NCBI RefSeq assembly: GCF_000227685.2
Contig: NZ_CP007029.1
Location: 2,330,501 to 2,394,500 of the forward strand
Direction of reading: 5' to 3'
Origin: Thioalkalivibrio paradoxus ARh 1
GTDB lineage: Bacteria > Pseudomonadota > Gammaproteobacteria > Ectothiorhodospirales > Ectothiorhodospiraceae
Length of the DNA: 64,000 nucleotides
This document shows positions 55,273-63,664 of this stretch, piece by piece; within the stretch, counting starts at the first letter, position 1; each line of letters begins with the position of its first letter. The notes below the pieces were generated by a model. The model did not search any database. It saw nothing but the letters and a program-made list of their open reading frames with translations, and was not told the DNA's origin. The position numbers were made by a program, and so were the translations under genes.

Positions 55273-55542
55273 ATGACTGAAACCCGACGTGTCAAGCTGT
55301 TCAAGAATGGTGCGAGTCAGGCTGTCCGCTTGCCGGCTGAGTTTCGTTTCGAGAACGAGGAGATTTACGCCACCAGGGACGATGCGTCTGGCGACGTCGT
55401 GCTGTCCACCCGGCCAGGGGCCAAGATCTGGGCTGAGTTTTTTGCACTGATACGGACCGTTGATGTCCCGGACGACTTCATGGCAGAGCGTCCAATGAAC
55501 ATCGTTCCCCATGAACGCGACCTCTTTCAGGACGAAGCATGA
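55273..55542 (+). CDS. vapB: Antitoxin, VapB family (AbrB/SpoVT-type)
   Basis: 89 residues with a swapped-hairpin AbrB fold: RRVKLFKNGASQAVRLPAEF, RFENEEIYATRDDASGDVVL, and an acidic C-terminal toxin-binding tail. Overlaps vapC by four bases. Likely autorepressor. Confidence 0.92.
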   Translation: MTETRRVKLFKNGASQAVRLPAEFRFENEEIYATRDDASGDVVLSTRPGAKIWAEFFALIRTVDVPDDFMAERPMNIVPHERDLFQDEA

Positions 55543-55955
55543 CCAGCGTTTTGCACATGCTCGATACGGATACGACGAGCTACATCATCAAGGGGCATTC
55601 GCCGGTCCTCGAGTCGAGACTCGCCGAAATACCGCCCGATCGGCTATGCATATCCGCCGTCACACGCGCTGAGCTGATGTACGGCCTCAAGCGATTGGCA
55701 CCCGCTCATCGGCTGCATCTGGCGGTGGGCCAGTTTCTCAAGATCGTGCGCGTACCTGCCTGGGGCGCTGACGCGGCGGACTACTACGCAGATATCCGAT
55801 ACCGGTTGACCCGATCGGGCCAGCCGATTGGTGAAATGGACATGATGATCGCCGCCCACGCGCTCGCTGTCGGCGCTGTATTGGTGAGCAACAACACCGG
55901 GCATTTCGAGCGCATCGACGCACCATTGGCGTTAACCAACTGGTTGCACGGGTAA
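55539..55955 (+). CDS. vapC: Toxin, VapC-type PIN domain RNase
   Basis: 138 residues. The acidic catalytic set is intact: LDTDTTSYIIKG (first Asp), SAVTRAELMYGL (Glu), and GEMDMMIAAHALAVGAVLVS (third Asp), NNTGHFERI. Closest to VapCs that cut initiator tRNA (family feature, not shown here). Only fully intact VapBC pair in the window. Confidence 0.93.
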   Translation: MTSVLHMLDTDTTSYIIKGHSPVLESRLAEIPPDRLCISAVTRAELMYGLKRLAPAHRLHLAVGQFLKIVRVPAWGADAADYYADIRYRLTRSGQPIGEMDMMIAAHALAVGAVLVSNNTGHFERIDAPLALTNWLHG

Positions 55956-55997
55956 TACCCTTGGCGTCGCGGTTCAAGGCGACGGCAAGTCGGTGGT

Positions 55998-57881
55998 TCA
56001 ACGCGCTTGCGTGTGCTCTGCACCGGCGCTGGCGTCTTGCCCCGCACCGAGCACCCGGCTGAATCCGCCGGCGCCGGAGCTGGTCATCACCAGGTATCGT
56101 TTGGCCCGTGTCATGCCCACGTACAGCAGCCGGGCGGATTGCTGACGCCCCTCGTCACCGGCATCCAGTTCTCCGATGCCGATCACGATCACGCGCTCGA
56201 ATTCCAGGCCCTTGCTGCTGTGCAGCGTCATCAGTGCAACGCTGTCGGCCTCGCTGTCGTACGCCTTCTTGCGCGCGCTGTCGCACAGCCATTGATGCGG
56301 TATGCCGTCGTGCTGCAGCCGGCGGGCGAGTCCTTCCCCCTGGGCGTTCTTGTTGTACAGAACCGCGACCTCCTGAAGGTTTACGCCGTTGGCCTGCCAT
56401 TTGCGGATGCACGCGGCGGCGAAGTCGAGTTCTTCGGCGAAATCGGCGCAGTGTCGGGTGACGGGCGCGGGGCCGCTGACGCCTGCGGCTTCGGGTTCGA
56501 TCAGGGGGATGTGGTCGTCGTCGGTGGCTTGGGGGTCCAGGTACTCGCGCGCGAAGCCGTAGGCGAAAGCGAGGATTTCGCGGGTGTTGCGGTAGTTGAG
56601 GCGCAGGATCGTGGTCCGCCCCTTGGCCTGAATGCCGACACTGGACAACGTGAAGCCGAGGCCGGCCGTTTTCTTGTAGATCGACTGGGCATCGTCGTAG
56701 AGCAACAGCAGGGAGTTGCTTTCGGGGTCGACCATCTGCACCACCAGCCGGAGCCAACCGGCCTGCATGTCGTGGCCCTCGTCGATGAGCACGGCGCCGT
56801 ACTGGGCGCGCGGGATGAACCCACGGTCCACCGCGTGGATCACCGTTTCGACCTGGCGCTCGTAGATCGGCGCGTCGCCAAGCTGCGGCTCGACATGGTA
56901 GGTCTTCAACTGCTGACCACACCAGTCGTGAAAGTGATAGACCTGCACTTCCGCGCCGATGCCCTTGGCCGAGATGAACGCGCGCAGCCGCGCGGCCAGG
57001 GTGATGTTGAAGCACAGTACCAGGATGGGCTTGTTCAGCGTCTGCGCGAGGTAGAGGCAGCGGAAGCCCAGGATCATCGTCTTCCCGGAACCCGCGACAC
57101 CGTGAATCACGCGGTGGCCCTCGCCCAGGCTGCGGGCGAGCTGTTCCTGCTGGATGTCCATGATGCGGATGATGTCCGGCAGCGTTCCCTCTTCGGCGGA
57201 CTGTACCGGGTCGGCGAACAGCTCGGCCTGGGCGGGGGCGTCGATGCGCAGCTCCGGGAACAGGTGCCAGCGGATGCGGTCGATCTGCGGCAGGCTGAGC
57301 GGTTCGCGGAAACGGTAGTTGAACATGTTCCACAGCCGTTCCTGAAACGCCTCGGCGTCGGTGTTCTCGGTGAATTCGCCCTTGTAGATCGCGAGATAAT
57401 CGGGCAGCAGGATTTCCCGGCCATCTTCCGGTGCTGCGTTGGCGAACTGCTGGCGGGTGATATTGGTGAGCACCACGCCCCAGCCGTAGGGCATCACCAG
57501 TTTCCCCTGATAAGGGCCGGCGTGATGGCAGAGACTCGGATCGCGCGAGAGCATGTCGATCACCGCGTAGGCATACTGCCGGGCCTGCTCCAGCGGATGC
57601 GGTTCGATAACCCGGCCGCGCTGGGTGTGCAGCGTGACATCGCTCTTGCTCATGTGCTTGAGGGTGTCCGGCTTCCAGTCCTTCACCTCCAGGAACAGCA
57701 GGCCGCGCGAGGGGTGCAGGATGATGAAGTCGGGATAGCGCCTCCGGCGGCCGACCGGGATGTCGTACCAGACCAGGTAGTCGTCTTCGAGCAGCCGCGC
57801 GAGCGCTTCGGCGAAACGCTTTTCGCCCGAGGTCATTCGGGCAAGGGTATGACGATTCAGGGCCGGGATGATCTTCGCCAT
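55998..57881 (-). CDS. NERD domain - superfamily 1 helicase fusion
   Basis: 627 residues. NERD nuclease-related domain at ~15-130 (YPDFIILHPSRGLLFLEVKD: Asp51, Glu65, Lys67, a PD-ExK core) fused to a UvrD/Rep-like helicase: Walker A GVAGSGKTM (261-268), motif II VLIDEGHDMQ, motif III YDDAQSIY, motif V/VI LMTLHSSKGLEFERVIVIGI and RLLYVGMTRAK. NERD-helicase proteins are frequent in defence islands, and in this context an anti-phage role is plausible. No accessory gene adjoins it. ATG 57881. Confidence 0.9.
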   Translation of the reverse strand: MAKIIPALNRHTLARMTSGEKRFAEALARLLEDDYLVWYDIPVGRRRRYPDFIILHPSRGLLFLEVKDWKPDTLKHMSKSDVTLHTQRGRVIEPHPLEQARQYAYAVIDMLSRDPSLCHHAGPYQGKLVMPYGWGVVLTNITRQQFANAAPEDGREILLPDYLAIYKGEFTENTDAEAFQERLWNMFNYRFREPLSLPQIDRIRWHLFPELRIDAPAQAELFADPVQSAEEGTLPDIIRIMDIQQEQLARSLGEGHRVIHGVAGSGKTMILGFRCLYLAQTLNKPILVLCFNITLAARLRAFISAKGIGAEVQVYHFHDWCGQQLKTYHVEPQLGDAPIYERQVETVIHAVDRGFIPRAQYGAVLIDEGHDMQAGWLRLVVQMVDPESNSLLLLYDDAQSIYKKTAGLGFTLSSVGIQAKGRTTILRLNYRNTREILAFAYGFAREYLDPQATDDDHIPLIEPEAAGVSGPAPVTRHCADFAEELDFAAACIRKWQANGVNLQEVAVLYNKNAQGEGLARRLQHDGIPHQWLCDSARKKAYDSEADSVALMTLHSSKGLEFERVIVIGIGELDAGDEGRQQSARLLYVGMTRAKRYLVMTSSGAGGFSRVLGAGQDASAGAEHTQAR

Positions 57882-58154
57882 GTCACGCAGCGCGCATCCG
57901 GAAGCCCGGCGGAAATGCGTATCGGAACATACCGTTATTCTAGGTCGACGCCGAGGTTCATGCCGGTGCGGAACGGAAGCCGGGCATGGAACCCTGCGGT
58001 CTGGCCCCGCGCGCCGGGTCGCGGCAGGTTCGTCGCGGATCGTGGTTCGCGTGGTCGATGTGCAAGCGCAACGGCCAACGATGCCTCCTGATGTGCACTG
58101 GCCACATTTATCCGTACAATGTGCACTATAGACACCCTGCCGAAGGAGATGCCG

Positions 58155-58514
58155 ATGGGTAGTGTTACGGCTCTGGCTCCTCAGCGCGCGGAGGTCCTGC
58201 GCGAGGCGCTGGTCAATGCCGGCAAGGCATTGGGCCTGACCCAGGCGGAACTGGGCGCGGTGATCGGGCGCGGGCGCACGGACATCAGCAGGGGCAACGT
58301 CGATCCGGACAGCAAGCCGGGGGAACTGGCGTTGCTGCTGATCCGCTGCTATCGCGCCCTGTACGTGCTCACCGGAGGGGACGCCGGCGCGATGAAGCAC
58401 TGGATGCACACGCCCAACCACCACACCGGGGGCGTGCCGGCCGAGCAGATCCGCTCGGTGCAGGGCCTGGTGGGCGTGCTCGAATACCTCGACGCCATCC
58501 GCGGCAAGATCTGA
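58155..58514 (+). CDS. Antitoxin Xre/MbcA/ParS, RES-associated
   Basis: 119 residues. N-terminal HTH (ALVNAGKALGLTQAELGAVI) and a C-terminal toxin-binding domain (RALYVLTGGDAGAMKHWMHT, IRSVQGLVGVLEYLDAIRGK), the usual antitoxin of RES toxins. ATG 58155 is six bases after AAGGAG; ATG 58149 is less likely. Confidence 0.92.
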   Translation: MGSVTALAPQRAEVLREALVNAGKALGLTQAELGAVIGRGRTDISRGNVDPDSKPGELALLLIRCYRALYVLTGGDAGAMKHWMHTPNHHTGGVPAEQIRSVQGLVGVLEYLDAIRGKI

Positions 58515-58515
58515 G

Positions 58516-59262
58516 ATGCCCGATTGGGCGGCATGGGTCGACACCGCGCCCCGCGTGGTCCTGAAAGGAGAAGTCCTGCGCCTGGTCGAGAGTCAGGAGC
58601 AGGTGGCCACCAACCAACTGGTGTCGTCGCTGGAACGCCAGGCGGTGTTGGAAGAGATGCTGGAATCGACCAAACCGCCGCTGCGTCCGGGCACCGAGCG
58701 GCTGCATTACCTGCTGGCGACGCCGTTTCGCTACCCCCCGCTACGCCATGGCTCGCGCTTCGGTCGGCGCCATGAACCGAGCCTGTTCTACGGGGCGCTG
58801 GGCGAACGCACGGTACTCGCGGAAGCGGCCTACTACCGCTTCGTCTTCTGGTACGGAATGGCCACCCCGCCGCCGCGCAAGCTCGATACCCAGCACACGC
58901 TGTTTGCCGCCCGGTACCAGGGGCGTGACGGTATCCAGCTCCATCAGCCTCCGTTCGAGGACAGCACCCCCCTGCTCCGCCATCCCGCCGACTACAGCGC
59001 CACCCAGGCATTGGGCACCGCGATGCGCGAGGCCGGCATCGACCTGTTCGAGTACCGCTCGGCGCGGGATACGGAGGCGGGCCTCAACCTTGCGCTCTAC
59101 CATCCGCGCCCGTTCACTCGAAAGACACCCACCCGGCAGGATGCCTGGCTCTGCCAGTTGACCGCCGAGCACGCGCGCTTCCGGAAAACCGGCGACGGTA
59201 CGCTGCAGGATTTCGCGCTCGAGCAGTTCCTGCACCGCGGCCGCCTGCCGCTGCCGGCATGA
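58516..59262 (+). CDS. Toxin, RES family NAD+ phosphorylase
   Basis: 248 residues. RES toxins deplete NAD+ (shown for Mycobacterium MbcT and others). Motifs: FRYPPLRHGSRFGRRHEPSL with the conserved Arg, LFYGALGERTVLAEAAYYRF (Tyr, Glu), and the C-terminal Ser/Arg region (FEYRSARD). One base after the antitoxin stop, so co-transcribed and translationally coupled. Confidence 0.92.
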   Translation: MPDWAAWVDTAPRVVLKGEVLRLVESQEQVATNQLVSSLERQAVLEEMLESTKPPLRPGTERLHYLLATPFRYPPLRHGSRFGRRHEPSLFYGALGERTVLAEAAYYRFVFWYGMATPPPRKLDTQHTLFAARYQGRDGIQLHQPPFEDSTPLLRHPADYSATQALGTAMREAGIDLFEYRSARDTEAGLNLALYHPRPFTRKTPTRQDAWLCQLTAEHARFRKTGDGTLQDFALEQFLHRGRLPLPA

Positions 59263-59482
59263 GCCACCGGAAAGCTTCTCGAGCGGCCCACCACCAAGGT
59301 CAATCCGGTGCCCGTCACGCCACCGGGCGACGGACTTCTTCCTCCAGGCGGCTTTTAAGAGTGCGTTCCGCCACTTCCAGTTCATGGGGCAACCACGTGG
59401 ATGCATCATTTGACGCGCAACGCGACGGCGACGGCCTTCGACGGCCGCGACCGCCTGTGTCTGCTGCCGATCTACGCAGTAG

Positions 59483-59695
59483 CTACCGGGCGGCCGCGCC
59501 GATGCTGGAAACGATGTCGGTACGGCGGAAATCCTCGCCCTTGAACAACAGCGGCTGCCCGTTTTCACGCGCCAGCGCGTAGGCGAAACAGTCGCCATAG
59601 TGCAGCCCAGCGGCGTACCGCCCCTTGCCGAACTGGCTTAAGGCGCGACGCGCCTCCTTGTTGCGCGATTCTTCTCCCCCGCGAGCGTCCATCAA
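59483..59695 (-). pseudogene. VapC-type PIN toxin, C-terminal fragment fused behind XRE antitoxin
   Basis: 70 codons: ARRALSQFGKGRYAAGLHYG, DCFAYALARENGQPLLFKGE, DFRRTDI, the typical C-terminus of type II PIN toxins. The N-terminal half (first two acidic residues) is gone. Its ATG overlaps the XRE gene's stop by four bases, so it is translated behind a non-cognate antitoxin; probably a deletion junction. Confidence 0.75.
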
Positions 59696-59967
59696 TCGAG
59701 CGCCGCCAATGCCGATTCCGGTGCCTTGTCGAGCACCTTCAGCAGCGCCTTGGCAGCACCCGTCGGGCGGCGCCTCCCCTGCTCCCAGTTGCGGATTGTG
59801 TCCAGCGGTACGTCGATGCGGCGCGAGAACTCGGACTGCGTGAGACCGAGGCGCTTGCGCACGCGCCGCACAAACCGGGCGGCGTCCGCCAGCGCCTCCG
59901 CATCGTCCATCTCCTGCTGAAACGCGAGATCCTGCTGAATGCCGACATGGGCGGGCGTGACGACCAT
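59692..59967 (-). CDS. XRE/HigA-type antitoxin or regulator
   Basis: 91 residues with an HTH_3 DNA-binding domain, FVRRVRKRLGLTQSEFSRRI, DVPLDTIRNWEQGRRRPTGA, AKALLKVLDKAPESALAAL. This form is the antitoxin of RelE/HigB or BrnT-like pairs, with the toxin usually upstream; no intact toxin was found. Positively charged recognition helix (SRRIDVPLDTIRNWEQ). Confidence 0.85.
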   Translation of the reverse strand: MVVTPAHVGIQQDLAFQQEMDDAEALADAARFVRRVRKRLGLTQSEFSRRIDVPLDTIRNWEQGRRRPTGAAKALLKVLDKAPESALAALD

Positions 59968-60260
59968 AGCCCAGGGCTCGATGGGGGTCGGAAAGAGTCG
60001 TTCTGACCCTGCCAGGGTGACTCAGTGTGTTGCGGTAACGTATGCCTGCAGGCCTGTGCCTCCAGCATCAGCAGGTCGCTCCAAGGCGTTGCAGGGCCTC
60101 GTGCACGGACTCGTTCACCGTCATGGCCGCATATGGCGGCAGTCACCCGCGGTATGCGTTGCGCGGCGCCGATGAAGAGGTCACCAGCCGCCCAAGACGC
60201 GGAGATGCCAAAGAGGGCGAAGCGCTTCAGGGCGTCGGCACTCGGCCGTTCCGCAGCCCG

Positions 60261-63251
60261 TCAATGGCCGGCCAAGGGCACCGGCCCGCTCGAGGTTACC
60301 TCCAGCTTCCAACCCTCGGCGGCGGTGCCATCGAGATTGAGATGCCCGACCAGGAAGCGCAGGCGGTCAGCGTCGGTGCCCTGCGCTGTGCAGAAGCGAT
60401 CCTGGAGGTAGAAGGGCGGCGTCGCCTGGTAGTAGAGCGTCGCCTGCACCGCCGCCGCGCTGCGACCGGCCGGCAGCTCGTCCAGCGGTACGGAATAGAC
60501 CAGTGAGTCGGCGCCGCCATCGCGGTAGTCCGGATCGTCACCCACCGCGTAGGCACCGGCGTCGATCGCCAGATCCTCGCCGGCGCCCAGCGCTGCGGCG
60601 ATCTCCTTGCGCGCCGCCTCCGGCAGGTAGCCGTGGGGCAGGATGCGGTTGTCCTTCACCGTGCCGCAGATCGACAGGAAGCTGGTCGTCAGCCGGCCCT
60701 GGGCCTCGGCCTGCCGGCCGCAGGCGGCCGCGTCGGCGCCCGGCGGCGGCGTGGAGACCAGCTCCTGGTAGATCTGCGCCTGGTCCTGGGCCGTGATGCG
60801 CTGGTAGTGCGGCTGGTGCAGCCGAGCCTCGGGCTCGATGCGGGCGGAGCAGTCGGATTCCCACCAGTGTTCGCCCTCCAGTGGGTTGCCGTCTTGGTCG
60901 ACCAAGACACCGGCGGCGTCGGTGCGGCCCGAGGCCCAGAGCGTCTCGCCGTTCTGATCCAGCACGCGGAAGTCCAGGAAGGCGCGCCGGAAGCCGACGC
61001 CGGAGGGGAACTTGTGCCCCACCTTGCTGGTGACCGTAACCGTGGCGTCCAAGCTGCCGTCGCGGGTCGAGACCTCGCTCAGAGTCACGGTCGCAGTCTC
61101 GTGGTGCGCCATATCGAGCATGGCCTGCTCGGTGCGGATCAGCGGATCGACGCCGCGCGAGACCAGCATCGGGTCCTGGGTGCGGATGCCGAGCACGTCG
61201 GGGAACTGCTGCGCCATCTTCACCAGAAAGACGTTGAGCCCGACTAGGGTGTGCAGGGCGAAGCCGTCGCGCACCGGCAGGTCGGTTTCCTCCGGTCCCA
61301 GGCTGTGCTCGGCCTGCGGGAACCGGCTGTACTCCTGGATGCTGGCGATGCGGCTGTGCAACGGCGTGCCGTCGGCGGTGCGCGAGGGCATGTGACAGTC
61401 CTGGCAGGACTGCGCGTCCGCGCCCGCGCCGTGCGGCAGCTCGCCGTCGGGCGTCTCGCCGGTGCGGTAGGCGCTGAAGGCCCACTCCGGATAGGTGGTC
61501 TGCTCGTAGGTATAGCCGATGATCTGTCCGGCCTGGAGGATCGGCAAGTGCACCGTGTGGCAGCTGCCACAGACCTCGGAGCTGGTGATGCTGGCGTGGT
61601 GCTCGGGCGTGTTGCCCAGCGCGTTCTCCATCGGCTTCACCCGCGGATCCTCGAAAGGCCCGATCAGGCGGTCGGGCGCGCCGACCGGGAAGCTGCCGGT
61701 GAAGGTGCGTGCGAAGCCGCTGTTGTGCGGGTTCAGCAGGGCCTGGCGCTCCTCGACGCAGGCGTTCTGAGGCTCCGCCAGCAGGCCGGCGGAATCGGGT
61801 CCCAGCGCCATGCGGTGGCAGGAGGTGCAGGAGATGCCGTCGCGCGCCAACATGCCGTAGTCGGCCAGCGGTGCGCTGGGGTTGCCGTCGGGCCAGGGCA
61901 CGGCGTCGACCATGGTGCGGGTGAAGTCCTGGCACTCCCCGGACTCCGCGAAGCGGTCGATGTGGAACTGCCGCTGCCCCTGGATCCCGTGGCAGCCCAG
62001 GCAGGTGTCCTCGACCAGGGCCTTCGAGTCGGGGTGGAAGCTCTGGGTCTCGCTCGCGAGCTGCGCGAAGAAGAAGGGGTCGCGCCCGGCCAGCCCCATG
62101 GGCGAGGTGCGCCAGGTCGCGTAGGGCGAGAGATTGAACAGGTTGTCGCCGTACGGGTTCGGCTGCGTCATGTCGAACTGCAGCCCGGTGCTGCCGGCAT
62201 CGTGGCAGCCGAGGCACTGGCTGGAGGTGAGGAAAGTATCGGCGGCGGTGGGCCCGCCTGCAGCGACCCAGGTGTTGTCGTAGGTCTCCGAGGGCATCGG
62301 CACGACCGTGTCCCAGCTGGGGGTATCCCCCAGGTGAGCGCGGAGGGTCTTCAGCAGGTCGCGGTCGGCGCGGTAGTGCGGCTCACCGAGGCGGCGCACC
62401 CTGTCGTGCGGCAGCGTGACCTGCTCGTGGTGGCTCCGGGGCGCCGCCGCCTCGAAGAAGGACTGGCTGAGGAAGACCAGCGGCTCGCCGGGCTGGCCCT
62501 GGATGTTGCGCGGTGAGGCGAAGGTCAGGTTGTCGCGCGCCGATGCGTGGCAGTTCAGACAGTACTGCGCGAAACCCTGGTTCGCCAGCGGGTTGCCGGG
62601 GGTCGGCGGCCAGTCCGGCGCCCAGCCGCTGCTTGGCCCGAAGCCGTACCAGCCCCAGTACCAGCCGTCGTGCGAGGCCTGGCGGTCACGGATCATGATC
62701 GCCGCGCCGCTGGTCGGGAAGAGCTTCAGCGGATCGACCGCGTCGCAGGCACCCGCCGGGTAGGGGAACATCTCCTTGACCATGATCGCGCCGTCAGGCA
62801 CCGGCGGCGGCTCGGCCTCCGCCTCGCCGGTGCGATGCTCGACCAGCCAGGCGAGCATCTCCGGGGAGTACCAGATCACCACCGGCGCGTGGGTGCCGTG
62901 GCCCGTGCCCTGCCAGGCGCGGTCGACCAGTGCCGCGGTGAAGGGGCCGGTGTCCCGCACCCGCTTGTCACGCTGCCAGCCCGCGGCTTCGTCGCGGTGG
63001 CACCAGTTGCCGAGGAAGTCGTTCAGCTGCGCCTGGTAGCGGTCGAGCGGCAGGGCCGAGGGGTCGCGGATCGCCGCGCTCAGGTGCTCGCAGAGCGCCG
63101 GGTCGGCGGGGGGCATGGCTTCCGTCCGCTCGGCCGCGCACTGCGCCGCTTCAACCGTGCCAGCCGAAGCCAGGAGCAGAAGCGTCGCCGCGGCGCTGGC
63201 TCGCAGTCCCGGGCGCCGCGCCGTCGCGTGATTCCTTGCCGGCATCCCCAT
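60261..63251 (-). CDS. Secreted six-haem cytochrome c, about 996 residues
   Basis: Signal peptide (GLRASAAATLLLLASAGTVEA). Six CxxCH haem-binding motifs: CLNCH 231-235, CLGCH 346-350, CLGCH 417-421, CTSCH 475-479, CGSCH 561-565, CQDCH 616-620. The last ~370 residues contain a beta-rich region and no haem. Many His residues between motifs could be sixth ligands. Probably a periplasmic or surface redox protein; I cannot match it to octahaem tetrathionate reductase, hydroxylamine or nitrite reductases, because it lacks an active-site CxxCK and has only six haems. Two start codons, 63251 and 63245; GGGGGGA upstream fits either. Single gene, no obvious operon. Confidence 0.85.
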   Translation of the reverse strand: MGMPARNHATARRPGLRASAAATLLLLASAGTVEAAQCAAERTEAMPPADPALCEHLSAAIRDPSALPLDRYQAQLNDFLGNWCHRDEAAGWQRDKRVRDTGPFTAALVDRAWQGTGHGTHAPVVIWYSPEMLAWLVEHRTGEAEAEPPPVPDGAIMVKEMFPYPAGACDAVDPLKLFPTSGAAIMIRDRQASHDGWYWGWYGFGPSSGWAPDWPPTPGNPLANQGFAQYCLNCHASARDNLTFASPRNIQGQPGEPLVFLSQSFFEAAAPRSHHEQVTLPHDRVRRLGEPHYRADRDLLKTLRAHLGDTPSWDTVVPMPSETYDNTWVAAGGPTAADTFLTSSQCLGCHDAGSTGLQFDMTQPNPYGDNLFNLSPYATWRTSPMGLAGRDPFFFAQLASETQSFHPDSKALVEDTCLGCHGIQGQRQFHIDRFAESGECQDFTRTMVDAVPWPDGNPSAPLADYGMLARDGISCTSCHRMALGPDSAGLLAEPQNACVEERQALLNPHNSGFARTFTGSFPVGAPDRLIGPFEDPRVKPMENALGNTPEHHASITSSEVCGSCHTVHLPILQAGQIIGYTYEQTTYPEWAFSAYRTGETPDGELPHGAGADAQSCQDCHMPSRTADGTPLHSRIASIQEYSRFPQAEHSLGPEETDLPVRDGFALHTLVGLNVFLVKMAQQFPDVLGIRTQDPMLVSRGVDPLIRTEQAMLDMAHHETATVTLSEVSTRDGSLDATVTVTSKVGHKFPSGVGFRRAFLDFRVLDQNGETLWASGRTDAAGVLVDQDGNPLEGEHWWESDCSARIEPEARLHQPHYQRITAQDQAQIYQELVSTPPPGADAAACGRQAEAQGRLTTSFLSICGTVKDNRILPHGYLPEAARKEIAAALGAGEDLAIDAGAYAVGDDPDYRDGGADSLVYSVPLDELPAGRSAAAVQATLYYQATPPFYLQDRFCTAQGTDADRLRFLVGHLNLDGTAAEGWKLEVTSSGPVPLAGH

Positions 63252-63664
63252 GATCCCCCCGACTTTCGTGTCGCTGACCCTCCGGCCTTCTCTGGCGAGG
63301 CTACTCCCCTGCGTCCCGCGCGACAATCGCGGCGCAGCCCTCCGGACGGTCCTTGCCCGAGGAAGAAACGACTCAACCTTCTTGCCGCCGACCTGACGGG
63401 AACACCTTCGCAAGCGCGGGAGGGAGATGTTCGTCCTCAGGGGTGGCGCGGGGCCATGACAGTTCGCTCGGTAGATCAGGAAACCTTTCGGTTTTGTGCT
63501 ACCCCCACATCAGTTCACTCGGTCTCGCTCCCACGCGGACCTGAGGAATGCGTCTCGTCCGGATTCCGATTCGACCCCGCTGTGCGATACCCTGGCCAGA
63601 CCAGGAGCAGGACGCTGACACCAGTAGGGCAATCGAGGGGTTCGCTGTCAATGGGTACGGGACC
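63252..63664. other. 413-bp divergent intergenic region, no gene supported
   Basis: Between the divergent cytochrome and epimerase genes. Short near-repeats (CAGTTCGCTCGGT, CAGTTCACTCGGT) occur at about 63460 and 63510, 50 bp apart, and could be paired regulator sites. No reading frame with protein-like composition. Confidence 0.45.

Noticed and set aside
60261-63251. Octahaem tetrathionate reductase or thiocyanate dehydrogenase
   Set aside because: Only six CxxCH motifs, no CxxCK active-site haem, and no copper-enzyme motifs, so neither name can be supported.
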